Of a DNA stretch of 8,032 nt, positions 1 through 6,381 are shown one piece after another (the first letter of the stretch is position 1; each line of letters opens with the position of its first letter). The notes under the pieces were generated by a model. The model did no database searches. It saw only the letters and a list, made by a program, of their open reading frames with translations, and had not been told where the DNA came from. The DNA comes from an uncultured Alphaproteobacteria bacterium (GTDB taxonomy: Bacteria; Pseudomonadota; Alphaproteobacteria; RF32; CAG-239): positions 1 through 8,032 of the forward strand of contig CATGXW010000024.1 in assembly GCA_949542085.1 (NCBI GenBank), written 5' to 3'. Position numbers and translations under genes: made by a program.

Positions 1-965
1 AAAAGGCTTTGAAATATTTGTCTGAAGCTCGTAAAGAAACGCAAGCTGTTGACGGTCGTGAAGCCGTTAAAGGCGATGTCGTGATGATTGACTTCGTCGG
101 TTCTGTTGACGGTGTTGAATTCCAAGGCGGCAAAGGTAGCAACTATCCTTTGGAACTCGGTTCCGGTTCATTCATTCCGGGGTTTGAAGACCAATTGTTG
201 AAAGCTAAAGCCGGTGATCATGTTGATGTAAAAGTCACATTCCCTGAAAATTACCATGCTAAAGATTTGGCTGGTAAAGAGGCTGTTTTTGCTGTTGATG
301 TTATTATTGTTGTTGATGTTTATGTTAAAGAAGTTCGCGAACCGAAAACAGTTGAAATCAATGATGAATTTGCCAAATCCATGGGCGAAGAAAGCTTGGA
401 TAAACTTAAAGAAACAATTTCCAACCGCATTAAGAGCGATTATGAAAACGCTTCCCGCATGAAAATCAAGCGCCAGCTGTTGGATGCTTTGGATAAGGAA
501 TACAGCTTTGATGTTCCGGAATCTCTGGTTGATGCAGAGTACAAAGCAATTTTGGAACAGTACGAACAGGCTAAAAAATACAATCAGTTGGATGAAAGCG
601 AAAAAGCTAAATCTGAAGACGAATTGAAAAAAGAATATAAAGAAATTGCTGTTCGCCGTGTTAAACTGGGCTTGGTTTTGTCTCAAATCGGTCAGGAAGC
701 TTCTGTTTCCATTAAGCCGGAAGATATTAACGAAGCCATCATGAGAGAAGCTCGCAAATATCCTGGTCAGGAAAAAGTTGTTTTGGACTACTACCTGAAA
801 AACAAACAAGCTGTAGAAGCTTTGAAAGCTCCGATTTTTGAAGAAAAAATCATTGACTATGTTATCGGTAAGGCTAAAGTAACGGAAAAAACCGTCAGCG
901 TTGAAGATTTGTACAACTTCAATGATGAAGCCAAACCGGCTAAATCCAAAAAGAAATCTGCATAA
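1..965 (+). CDS. tig: Trigger factor (ribosome-associated chaperone and prolyl isomerase), 5'-truncated by the window edge
   Basis: Trigger factor binds the ribosome exit tunnel and helps nascent proteins fold. The reading frame is open from base 3 to the TAA at 963-965, so the gene begins upstream. A TTG at 9 is in frame but is not a credible start, because coding sequence continues 5' of it and no ribosome site precedes it. About 320 residues are present. The N-terminal ribosome-binding domain is missing. Seen here are the FKBP-type isomerase domain (GDVVMIDFVGSVDGVEFQGG, then LELGSGSFIPGFEDQL, bases about 75-300) and the helical C-terminal chaperone domain (from INDEFAKSMGEESLDKLKE onward), with a lysine-rich tail ending KKKSA. 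Between the two domains lies an apparent 8-residue insertion (IIVVDVYV, bases 303-326) relative to the E. coli protein as I remember it. Higher GC than the genes that follow. Identification is firm. Confidence 0.96.
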   Translation, partial: KALKYLSEARKETQAVDGREAVKGDVVMIDFVGSVDGVEFQGGKGSNYPLELGSGSFIPGFEDQLLKAKAGDHVDVKVTFPENYHAKDLAGKEAVFAVDVIIVVDVYVKEVREPKTVEINDEFAKSMGEESLDKLKETISNRIKSDYENASRMKIKRQLLDALDKEYSFDVPESLVDAEYKAILEQYEQAKKYNQLDESEKAKSEDELKKEYKEIAVRRVKLGLVLSQIGQEASVSIKPEDINEAIMREARKYPGQEKVVLDYYLKNKQAVEALKAPIFEEKIIDYVIGKAKVTEKTVSVEDLYNFNDEAKPAKSKKKSA

Positions 966-980
966 GATTTTGCTTGTTGC

Positions 981-1014
981 AAAAACACCCCGTGAAATAA
1001 CGGGGTGTTTTTTT
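981..1014. terminator. Rho-independent terminator, probably bidirectional
   Basis: A perfect 12-bp stem, AAAAACACCCCG (981-992) with CGGGGTGTTTTT (1001-1012), encloses the 8-base loop TGAAATAA. The GC-rich core is followed by T residues on the plus strand (1008-1014) and, read on the other strand, by T residues complementary to 981-985. It lies 15 bases after the tig stop. It also directly adjoins the stop codon of the convergent GtrA-family gene, whose TAA is read from 1015-1013 inside the T tract. It should therefore end transcription from both sides. Confidence 0.93.
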
Positions 1015-1420
1015 ATTGGAAAGAATATTTTTTATGCAAAACAAAAGTCAAAATTGTTGAAACAATGATGTAAATACCTTGAGCGATAATAGGGGGAAGT
1101 TCCAAGTAGGAAACGCTGATAAAGAGATATACATAATTCAATAAAAGCAAAAACAAATAAACGGACCAAGCCCTCGTATATTCTCGTTTCAAATTACCTT
1201 GGCTTTGAAAGACATAATAACGCATAGTGAAAATAGAAATATTAATTGTGATAATATATTGAACAATCAACACCAAAGAATAATGCCATTTACAAATGTC
1301 TATAAAAAAAACAAACAAGGCATAGGCTAGCAATGTGTTAAATCCGCCAACCAATAAAAAGCGAAATTTTTGATGAAGAGCAAACCATAAACGTTCAAAT
1401 TGTTGATATAATTTTATCAT
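1013..1420 (-). CDS. GtrA-family membrane protein (putative polyprenyl-phosphate-sugar flippase)
   Basis: The 135-residue product has four predicted membrane helices (about residues 20-42, 48-66, 86-106, 111-128). It carries the GtrA-family signature at the start of helix 1 (KFRFLLVGGFNTLLAYALF), the segment FTMRYYVFQ after helix 2, and a C-terminal KKYSFQ. GtrA proteins are proposed to move undecaprenyl-phosphate-linked sugars across the inner membrane for a periplasmic glycosyltransferase. I chose the start at 1420 because AAAGGA lies 7 bases upstream (1428-1433) and the length then fits the family (about 120-150). A further in-frame ATG at 1543 would add 41 non-family residues and run into the divergent gene. 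A GtrB-type enzyme (6378-7319) and a GT-C-like protein (3250-4584) in the same island are plausible partners. The specific sugar is unknown. Confidence 0.88.
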   Translation of the reverse strand: MIKLYQQFERLWFALHQKFRFLLVGGFNTLLAYALFVFFIDICKWHYSLVLIVQYIITINISIFTMRYYVFQSQGNLKREYTRAWSVYLFLLLLNYVYLFISVSYLELPPIIAQGIYIIVSTILTFVLHKKYSFQ

Positions 1421-1427
1421 TATTAAA

Positions 1428-1433
1428 TCCTTT
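1428..1433 (-). promoter_or_regulatory. Ribosome binding site that fixes the GtrA-family start
   Basis: Read on the minus strand, AAAGGA stands 7 bases before the ATG at 1420. No comparable site precedes the longer in-frame start at 1543, so the short 135-residue form is preferred. Confidence 0.75.
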
Positions 1434-1495
1434 AATACGAATATAAAGGATAATTGTTTATATTTTATAAATTTATGTTTATTATTAATTAACAA

Positions 1496-1535
1496 ATCAT
1501 CACTACTATTGTACAAAAAATAATAGTGAGATGAT
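1496..1535 (+). repeat. Interrupted inverted repeat overlapping the ribosome binding region of the OpgB-like gene
   Basis: ATCATC (1496-1501) pairs with GATGAT (1530-1535), and ACTATT (1505-1510) pairs with AATAGT (1522-1527), separated by a small internal loop and an 11-base apical loop. The only Shine-Dalgarno-like sequence for the gene starting at 1538, AGTGAG at 1525-1530 with a 7-base spacer, falls in the right arm. If transcribed, the hairpin could mask it. The alternative pairing CACTA (1501-1505) with TAGTG (1524-1528) is also possible. Function is inference only. Confidence 0.5.
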
Positions 1536-1537
1536 AA

Positions 1538-2911
1538 ATGCAAAAAAATATTGCAGGACTACTGCTTTTCCTAATGTTAGGGTTATTGGCTGTTGTTCAA
1601 GCCATATGTTATTTTTTTCCTGATATTTCTTTTGAAGCAATCGTGTTTAATTTAAAGTTTATAAAAACGTTACCGAAATCTAACGAGGTTTCGGAATTTT
1701 TATATAAGTATTCTTTGCCGATTATGTTGTATTTGTTAATATGTGTTGTGGTTTTTAGGTCTTTTTTGACATTGAAAGCACTTTATGGGATAAATGCAAT
1801 TCTTTTTTTTACCGCCATGGGAATGTTGTTTTGCAAATTTGATGTTGGAAATTATATAAAAAGACGGCATCAAACATCATCAATATACGAAGAAAACTAT
1901 TATTCTTTTAATAAAGACGCAACAGTTTTTAGAAGACAAGATAATGTTGTTGTTTTGTTTGTTGAAAGTTTGGAAAATTCCTATATCAATACGGAAATAG
2001 TTTCTCAAAACTTTTTACCTCAGTTGACAGAAATAATCGGAAAAGAAATCAGTGTAAAAGAACATTATCAAGTTGAAGGAACAGGGTGGTCAATTGCCGG
2101 ATTTATTGCTTTGAATTGCGGTATCCCTTTGATTATGCCAATTAAAGGTCATATTTATGGGATTGATAATCCTTTTTTACCCAATATCTCATGCTTGACA
2201 GATATATTTGCGTATCGAGGTTATCAACAGTATTTTGTTATTGGAAGTTCTGCTGAATTTTCCGGTTTTAAAAATTTTTTTCAAACACATGGAAGTAATC
2301 AAACCCAAATTATTGATGAGAATTATTTTAATAAAAATGAAGTGGGAGGGTGGGGGATTAAAGATAGCGTTTTATTTCCAAAGCTAAAAAACATTATCAA
2401 AGAAGCTCACCGACAAGATAATCCTTTTTTCATAACTGCAATGACAATTAATACGCATTTTCCTCCGTATTTGGAAGAAAGTTGCGAAGGTAATAGATAT
2501 GACTTTAAAGATGTGTTGAACTGTACAGATAAACAAATATCTTCATTTATCAAATGGTTTCAACAAAGTGAAATAGCTCAAGATACTGTTTTGTTAGTTG
2601 TTGGAGATCATTTGGCTATGAAAAATTCATTATATCGTCCATACTTAAAACCCCGTCATAGTCAAAGAAGAATTTTTAATGTTCTTATTACTCCAGAAAG
2701 GCGACAAATACGGCAAGAACGGCAAATAACAACTTTTGACTGGTTTCCGACAATATTGGAAGCGAGCGGAGCTGATTTGCCGCAGCATAGATTGGGATTG
2801 GGAGTGTCAATATTTGACGAAAATCAAAAGACAATTATTGAAGAATATGGAGCCCATTCACTTGATGAGGAAATAAAAAAGATTAATAAGATGTATGACT
2901 CTTTTCTTTAG
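1538..2911 (+). CDS. OpgB/MdoB-like phosphoglycerol transferase (alkaline phosphatase superfamily, inner membrane)
   Basis: The 457-residue product has N-terminal membrane helices (about 4-27, 57-75, 81-99) and then a periplasmic alkaline-phosphatase-fold domain. This family moves phosphoglycerol from phosphatidylglycerol to envelope glycans. It matches my memory of E. coli OpgB in order: VVVLFVESLENS (metal ligand E143), GTGWSIAGFIALNCGIPL (nucleophile position S185), FFQTHGS, GWGIKDSVLF, NTHFPP (H307), ESCEGNRYDF with C316 and C329, and VGDHLAMKN (D357, H358). It ends soon after the RLGLGVSIFDE block, so it lacks the long C-terminal region of E. coli OpgB. The nucleophile position holds Ser where E. 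coli has Thr. Its 3' end overlaps the convergent minus-strand coding fragment by 29 bases. The acceptor could be an osmoregulated glucan or a surface polysaccharide. Family call is firm, substrate unknown. Confidence 0.87.
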   Translation: MQKNIAGLLLFLMLGLLAVVQAICYFFPDISFEAIVFNLKFIKTLPKSNEVSEFLYKYSLPIMLYLLICVVVFRSFLTLKALYGINAILFFTAMGMLFCKFDVGNYIKRRHQTSSIYEENYYSFNKDATVFRRQDNVVVLFVESLENSYINTEIVSQNFLPQLTEIIGKEISVKEHYQVEGTGWSIAGFIALNCGIPLIMPIKGHIYGIDNPFLPNISCLTDIFAYRGYQQYFVIGSSAEFSGFKNFFQTHGSNQTQIIDENYFNKNEVGGWGIKDSVLFPKLKNIIKEAHRQDNPFFITAMTINTHFPPYLEESCEGNRYDFKDVLNCTDKQISSFIKWFQQSEIAQDTVLLVVGDHLAMKNSLYRPYLKPRHSQRRIFNVLITPERRQIRQERQITTFDWFPTILEASGADLPQHRLGLGVSIFDENQKTIIEEYGAHSLDEEIKKINKMYDSFL

Positions 2912-3257
2912 CCTCATAAATAATAAAAAATTTGTTTTCGTATAAAATTTCTGACATAAGTTTTCTTGATAGCACGGTTGGGGACTGAAACTCTTTTTTA
3001 TGCAGAACCAAATCACCTTTTTTCGGTTTATCAGCCCATCGGGTGTTGTGAAAATATGGCGCGCCTAAAGACGGCAGAAAGATTCTGCTTTGGGTATCTA
3101 ATGGATATTTAAAAGTTATTTTGTTATTGGGAAAATAATATTTCAATGCACTGTTCCAAGCTTTGAATTCCCACCATGTCATAGGATTTTCTGCATTTAT
3201 ATAAATTGTTTTATTTTTTCTGCCGTCTAAAAATTCAATTAATTTTTCGCTATTTGA
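2883..3257 (-). pseudogene. Frame-displaced C-terminal part of the GT-C-like membrane protein gene
   Basis: This frame is open from just after a TAG at 3260-3258 to the TAA at 2885-2883, giving 124 codons. The first ATG is at 3182, but it has no ribosome binding site, and no ATG, GTG or TTG occurs before it. The codons upstream of it (SEKLIEFLDGRKNKTIYIN, then AENP) still read like ordinary protein. That pattern indicates the displaced tail of the upstream gene, not an independent 99-residue gene. Removing one A from the minus-strand triplet at 3255-3253 would join the frames as ...QYIFYIV-NSEKLIEFL... and make a protein of about 566 residues. The tail is soluble, aromatic-rich, and ends GDLVLHKKEF...ENKFFIIYEAK, in the style of periplasmic C-terminal tails of membrane glycosyltransferases. 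The cause could be a sequencing indel, a real mutation or recoding. Confidence 0.62.
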
Positions 3258-4584
3258 CTATATAAAAAATATATTGAAATTTTTCGGCTGTTTCTCGATA
3301 AATTTTTCCGGATTCATTTTGATGGTTTTGATAATCGACATTTCCTGCCCAAGCCAAGAAAATAACAGAAAAGAAGACAATGATTTTATTGTTTTTAATA
3401 TTACAGAAAATATAATACAGACAGAATACTGTCGGTAGCAAAAGATAATATGTTTTATTTTCGTAGGAATAAAAACAAGGCACGACCTTTAAAATACAAA
3501 TAATAAAGAACATTGAAAAAAAGCAGCCAAAGAGAAGCCCTTCCTGAAACAAAAACATTTTTTTATTTATGTTGAAAAGACTTGTTAAAAGTGCGATGAA
3601 AGCAATAGCTATTTCATAACGGTAAAAATAGACGGTTTCTTCAATTGTTTTAATGCGTAAAGCCGCATATTCGTTTTGAATTATTCCGGATGCAGTCCAT
3701 AAAAAGAGTAACGCGAAAGCTAAAGCCGAGAAAAAGATAAGAGTTTCCAAAGGTAATTTTTGCATCGTTTTAAACGGATGAATAAAACTGGATAGGGTTA
3801 TTTTTTCATTCCAAATGTCTGCCAGTATGAGCGCAATTAAGAGGCCGACATACAAGAGGATTATTGTTTCTTTCGTGTAGAAAGCGATATTCATAAATAA
3901 AACAAAAAACCAAAGTGCGCTTTTATCTCCGGAAAGTGAGAATTTTTTTGCATAAATTAAACTGCATAAAACCCAAATGAATAATAGACGTTCGGGATAA
4001 ACAATTAAATTAATGCCAAAAAAGGATGGTAACATGACAATTGTCGTTAACATTAAAAATCGCTGAAAAACGGGAATAAAATCTGTTAGGCGATACAACA
4101 TATATACAATCAGCAACAATTGGCAAAAAACGTAAAAAGCATGCAAATAAAAATGATGCGACAGAGCGTACACAATATTTAGATCAACACCACCCAAGGG
4201 AGATAATCTGTCTTTAAGATGAAAGTAGGGTGTAACCCCATTCTTAAAAATTCCGATAGTGTTAACACTCATCATATCAACATTGTTAAATAAACTAGCT
4301 TCAGATAAAAGCATTGCCGAGCTGTAAAGGATGATGGCACCACAACAAAGTGCAAGCCCGAACCAATCAAAAAGATAATAGTTGTTGAAAGAAAATTTAT
4401 CTGTTGGAAAATAAGGGGAAACAGGTTGTTTTATACCGGAATGGAGCAGGCGGTAAATAATATATAAAACAACCATTATTCCGCACCAGATTGCGAACCA
4501 GTTTTGATAGGTTAGATAGTAACTGAAATTACGGTAAATGGTTGAAATGATATTTTCTTGAAAGTACGGTTCGAAAGGCATCAT
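3250..4584 (-). CDS. Multi-pass membrane protein, putative GT-C-type glycosyltransferase (3' end frameshifted)
   Basis: The 444-residue product has about 11-12 hydrophobic segments (for example 28-46, 73-93, 148-165, 175-195, 223-236, 239-257, 280-298, 323-338, 348-367, 378-395, 399-412). A polar loop after the second segment contains NNVDMMSVN and KDRLSPLGGVD. Further short polar motifs are YPERL (196-200) and YTKET (236-240). This topology fits lipid-phosphate-sugar-dependent GT-C enzymes that act on the periplasmic side, but no diagnostic family motif is certain, and a polymerase- or ligase-like protein is possible. The start ATG overlaps the stop of the upstream GT2 gene (ATGA, 4584-4581), with AAAAGGA 9 bases before it (4594-4600), so the two are translationally coupled. 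The frame stops at TAG 3252-3250, but coding-like sequence continues in another frame to 2883. The intact protein was probably about 566 residues. Confidence 0.72.
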   Translation of the reverse strand: MMPFEPYFQENIISTIYRNFSYYLTYQNWFAIWCGIMVVLYIIYRLLHSGIKQPVSPYFPTDKFSFNNYYLFDWFGLALCCGAIILYSSAMLLSEASLFNNVDMMSVNTIGIFKNGVTPYFHLKDRLSPLGGVDLNIVYALSHHFYLHAFYVFCQLLLIVYMLYRLTDFIPVFQRFLMLTTIVMLPSFFGINLIVYPERLLFIWVLCSLIYAKKFSLSGDKSALWFFVLFMNIAFYTKETIILLYVGLLIALILADIWNEKITLSSFIHPFKTMQKLPLETLIFFSALAFALLFLWTASGIIQNEYAALRIKTIEETVYFYRYEIAIAFIALLTSLFNINKKMFLFQEGLLFGCFFSMFFIICILKVVPCFYSYENKTYYLLLPTVFCLYYIFCNIKNNKIIVFFSVIFLAWAGNVDYQNHQNESGKIYRETAEKFQYIFYIVK

Positions 4585-5393
4585 ATATTTTTATCCTTTT
4601 TCAAAGAAAGTCGGAGTTTTTGTAAAATGACCAAAAAGTACGGATAATGAAAACGAGACTTTATATTTAAAAACTTCTTGATGTCGTTTTTAACTTTACG
4701 ATCAGCCTGTCGCATTTGAGTTTTTCTACGAACTGAACAGTTTTCTCCGTGCAAGTTATAATAAAGAAGAACTTCTTGGATATTTGCCAGTTTAAGGCCG
4801 GACATCAGGGTGTCGCTCCATAGTTTGTAGTCTTCTGCCGGCGTATATTCCTGTTTATAAAAAAGCTTTTGGTGGATAAAATCTTTTCCTCTGAGCATGG
4901 CACTGGGATGCATAAGAGGACAGCCTTTAAGAGCGTCACTTAATGTCGGATGAGATGGCTGTTTCCAAATCCAGCCGAGATTGCGTATAAAGTTTTTGAA
5001 TATTCCTGCTCGGGGATTTTTACAAAATAAACGAATGGCACTCCCGACAACAGAAATTTCCGGATGAGCGTCCAAAAACTCAACCTGTTTTTCCAATCTT
5101 TGTGGGTGGGCAATATCATCATGATCAATAATGGCCCAATATTCCCCTTTGGCCAAGCGCATCAATTGATTCCTACTTTCTGATATTCCTGCATTTTGTA
5201 ATGCTTTGTGATATTTTATACGGGAATCCTTAAAGCTTTGTATGATGTTTTCTGAGTTGTCGGTGGATGCGTCATTCCAAATAAGCAGTTCAAAGTCTTG
5301 ATATGTCTGTTTCAGAATGCTTTCAATTGAAGCTGCCAAAAATTTTTCACCGTTATAAACCGGCATTAAGACAGAAATGCGAGGGGACATCAT
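4581..5393 (-). CDS. Family 2 glycosyltransferase (GT-A fold, cytoplasmic)
   Basis: The 270-residue product adds a sugar from a nucleotide-activated donor to a growing surface glycan. Seen: the N-terminal nucleotide-binding segment ISVLMPVYNGEKFL (6-19), the donor-binding Asp in WNDASTDNS (D41), the metal-binding DHDD at 90-93 (in the place of a DxD), MHPSAMLR (161-168) and the probable catalytic ED at 187-188 (PAEDYKLW). Length is typical for a single-domain GT2. The C-terminal tail is basic, with no clear membrane helix, suggesting peripheral membrane contact. The start is one of two tandem ATGs (5393 or 5390), with a weak GGA 5 bases upstream of the first. It is the first gene of a two-gene minus-strand operon, overlapping the GT-C-like gene by 4 bases. 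Sugar and acceptor are unknown. Confidence 0.93.
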   Translation of the reverse strand: MMSPRISVLMPVYNGEKFLAASIESILKQTYQDFELLIWNDASTDNSENIIQSFKDSRIKYHKALQNAGISESRNQLMRLAKGEYWAIIDHDDIAHPQRLEKQVEFLDAHPEISVVGSAIRLFCKNPRAGIFKNFIRNLGWIWKQPSHPTLSDALKGCPLMHPSAMLRGKDFIHQKLFYKQEYTPAEDYKLWSDTLMSGLKLANIQEVLLYYNLHGENCSVRRKTQMRQADRKVKNDIKKFLNIKSRFHYPYFLVILQKLRLSLKKDKNI

Positions 5394-5419
5394 ATTATTC
5401 CATAATTGCCAATATGTTT

Positions 5420-5448
5420 AATATATGTAAAATTTCTATTTAAAACAA
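5420..5448 (-). promoter_or_regulatory. Candidate sigma-70-type promoter for the GT2/GT-C operon
   Basis: On the minus strand TTGTTT (5448-5443) is followed after exactly 17 bases by TATATT (5425-5420). Transcription would start near 5413, about 20 bases before the GT2 start codon. The surrounding DNA is so AT-rich that chance matches are likely. Confidence 0.38.
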
Positions 5449-5482
5449 ATAGAATTTGTATAAAATAACAACAATTTGTTAT
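5434..5482. repeat. Three overlapping or adjacent palindromes in the divergent promoter region
   Basis: First, TTCTATTT (5434-5441) and AAATAGAA (5447-5454) form a perfect 8-bp inverted repeat with a 5-base spacer. Second, ACAAAT (5445-5450) and ATTTGT (5454-5459) are inverted with a 3-base spacer. Third, ATAACA (5465-5470) and TGTTAT (5477-5482) are inverted with a 6-base spacer. They lie between two divergent glycan operons, where operators are expected, and the first overlaps the candidate minus-strand -35 box. Low complexity means some of this could be chance. Confidence 0.4.
5459..5464 (+). promoter_or_regulatory. Possible -10 box for the methyltransferase/GtrB-type operon
   Basis: TATAAA stands about 30 bases before the ATG at 5494, at a suitable distance for a short leader. 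The expected -35 position (around 5436-5441, CTATTT) is a poor match, so this is a weak call. Confidence 0.25.
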
Positions 5483-5493
5483 AGGTAAACAAA

Positions 5494-6381
5494 ATGGATG
5501 TAACGCGAAAATATAAGCAGAAAAAGAGTGTTTATGACAGAGAGGTTTCTCTAAAGAATGCTAATGACAGTTTTTCAAAAATTTATCCGCTGATTTCGGA
5601 GCAGAGTAATGTTTTAGACGTCGGATGTGCAAGTGGCGCTTTGTCGGAAACTCTTTATAAAAACAAAAATTGTCGTGTTTATGGTATGGAAGCTAATGTC
5701 GAAAGTGTTGAAAAAGCCAATGCTAAAAAGATTTTCTCGGCTCTTCATTTATTCGATTTAAATAATTTAAGAGAAGATAGCTTTCCTGAATATAAAAATT
5801 TTTTCGACTACATCATCTGTGCAGATGTCTTGGAGCATTTGTGCAATCCTTTAGATGTATTAAAAAAATTGTGTGGTTATTTGAAAGACAGTGGTCAGAT
5901 AGTCATTTCTCTTCCTAATGTTGCCCATGCCAGTATTAAGGCTAATTTGTTATTAAATGATTGGACATATACAAAAATAGGAATACTCGATGAAACGCAT
6001 CTGCGCTTTTTTACGGCAAATTCTTTGCCCGAATTTTTTCAAAAAGCGGGATTGGAAATAGCCTCTTTAAGTTATACAACATTACCTTTAGATGGCTATC
6101 AACCTCACCGGTTAAAAGAACTTCCTGTTGCGCTACAACAATTTATTGCAAAGGATGCTCATTCTCATATTATGCAATATATTTGTAGTTGTCGATTGGC
6201 AAAACAACAAGGAAAAAAGCTTCTTCGGCATAATTTTTCATTTTTTGATAATTGTAATGTTTCTCGTTGCCGGTCAAGCATAGAAGACAGACTGAAAAGA
6301 CTTGTGCTGACGCGCTGTCCGTTTTTGTTAGAATTATTGATGTTGTGTAGACGATTAAAAAGCAAAGGAAGTTTCAAATGA
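5494..6381 (+). CDS. Class I SAM-dependent methyltransferase, likely glycan- or lipid-modifying
   Basis: The 295-residue product has a Rossmann-fold methyltransferase domain. Seen: motif I VLDVGCASG (40-48), the acidic ribose-binding residue in YGMEAN (E66), DYIICADVLEHL (105-116) and a post-motif strand GQIVISLPNVAHAS, followed by DETHLRFFT (typical of Methyltransf_23/UbiG-like enzymes acting in glycan clusters). After about residue 210 there is a tail that is basic and contains several cysteines and hydrophobic stretches (LLELLMLCRR). I do not recognise this tail. Start ATG 5494 is supported by TAGGT 8 bases upstream. It is the first gene of a two-gene operon, with its stop overlapping the next start (ATGA, 6378-6381). 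A sugar O-methyltransferase is one idea, but methylation of a lipid or small molecule cannot be excluded. Confidence 0.9.
   Translation: MDVTRKYKQKKSVYDREVSLKNANDSFSKIYPLISEQSNVLDVGCASGALSETLYKNKNCRVYGMEANVESVEKANAKKIFSALHLFDLNNLREDSFPEYKNFFDYIICADVLEHLCNPLDVLKKLCGYLKDSGQIVISLPNVAHASIKANLLLNDWTYTKIGILDETHLRFFTANSLPEFFQKAGLEIASLSYTTLPLDGYQPHRLKELPVALQQFIAKDAHSHIMQYICSCRLAKQQGKKLLRHNFSFFDNCNVSRCRSSIEDRLKRLVLTRCPFLLELLMLCRRLKSKGSFK

Larger units (their letters stand above)
1421..1537. promoter_or_regulatory. AT-rich divergent intergenic region between the GtrA-family and OpgB-like genes
   Basis: These 117 bases separate two divergently read genes, so promoters for both must lie here or upstream inside the opposing genes. 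The stretch is extremely AT-rich (especially 1441-1495), which gives many chance matches to a -10 box. I could not pick a convincing -35/-10 pair with 16-18 base spacing for either direction. The right end holds an inverted repeat (1496-1535). Confidence 0.45.

Noticed and set aside
9..11. TTG start for the tig reading frame
   Set aside because: The frame is open to the window edge and the N-terminal ribosome-binding domain is missing, so the gene is simply cut by the window.
168..809. Long 213-codon minus-strand open frame inside tig
   Set aside because: Antisense shadow of a clear gene. Its product is a phenylalanine- and asparagine-rich composition artefact of the tig codons, with no family features.
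1421..1543. N-terminal extension of the GtrA-family protein from an ATG at 1543
   Set aside because: The 41 extra residues precede the family domain, have no ribosome site and overlap the divergent gene. The start at 1420 has AAAGGA at good spacing.
2883..3182. Independent 99-residue gene starting at ATG 3182
   Set aside because: No Shine-Dalgarno sequence lies upstream, and protein-like sequence continues 5' in the same frame. It is better explained as the displaced tail of the GT-C-like gene.
3265..3275. Slippage at the T6 run on the minus strand as the cause of the frameshift
   Set aside because: Moving into the downstream frame at this point meets the TAG at 3260-3258 within a few codons, so the shift must lie after it.
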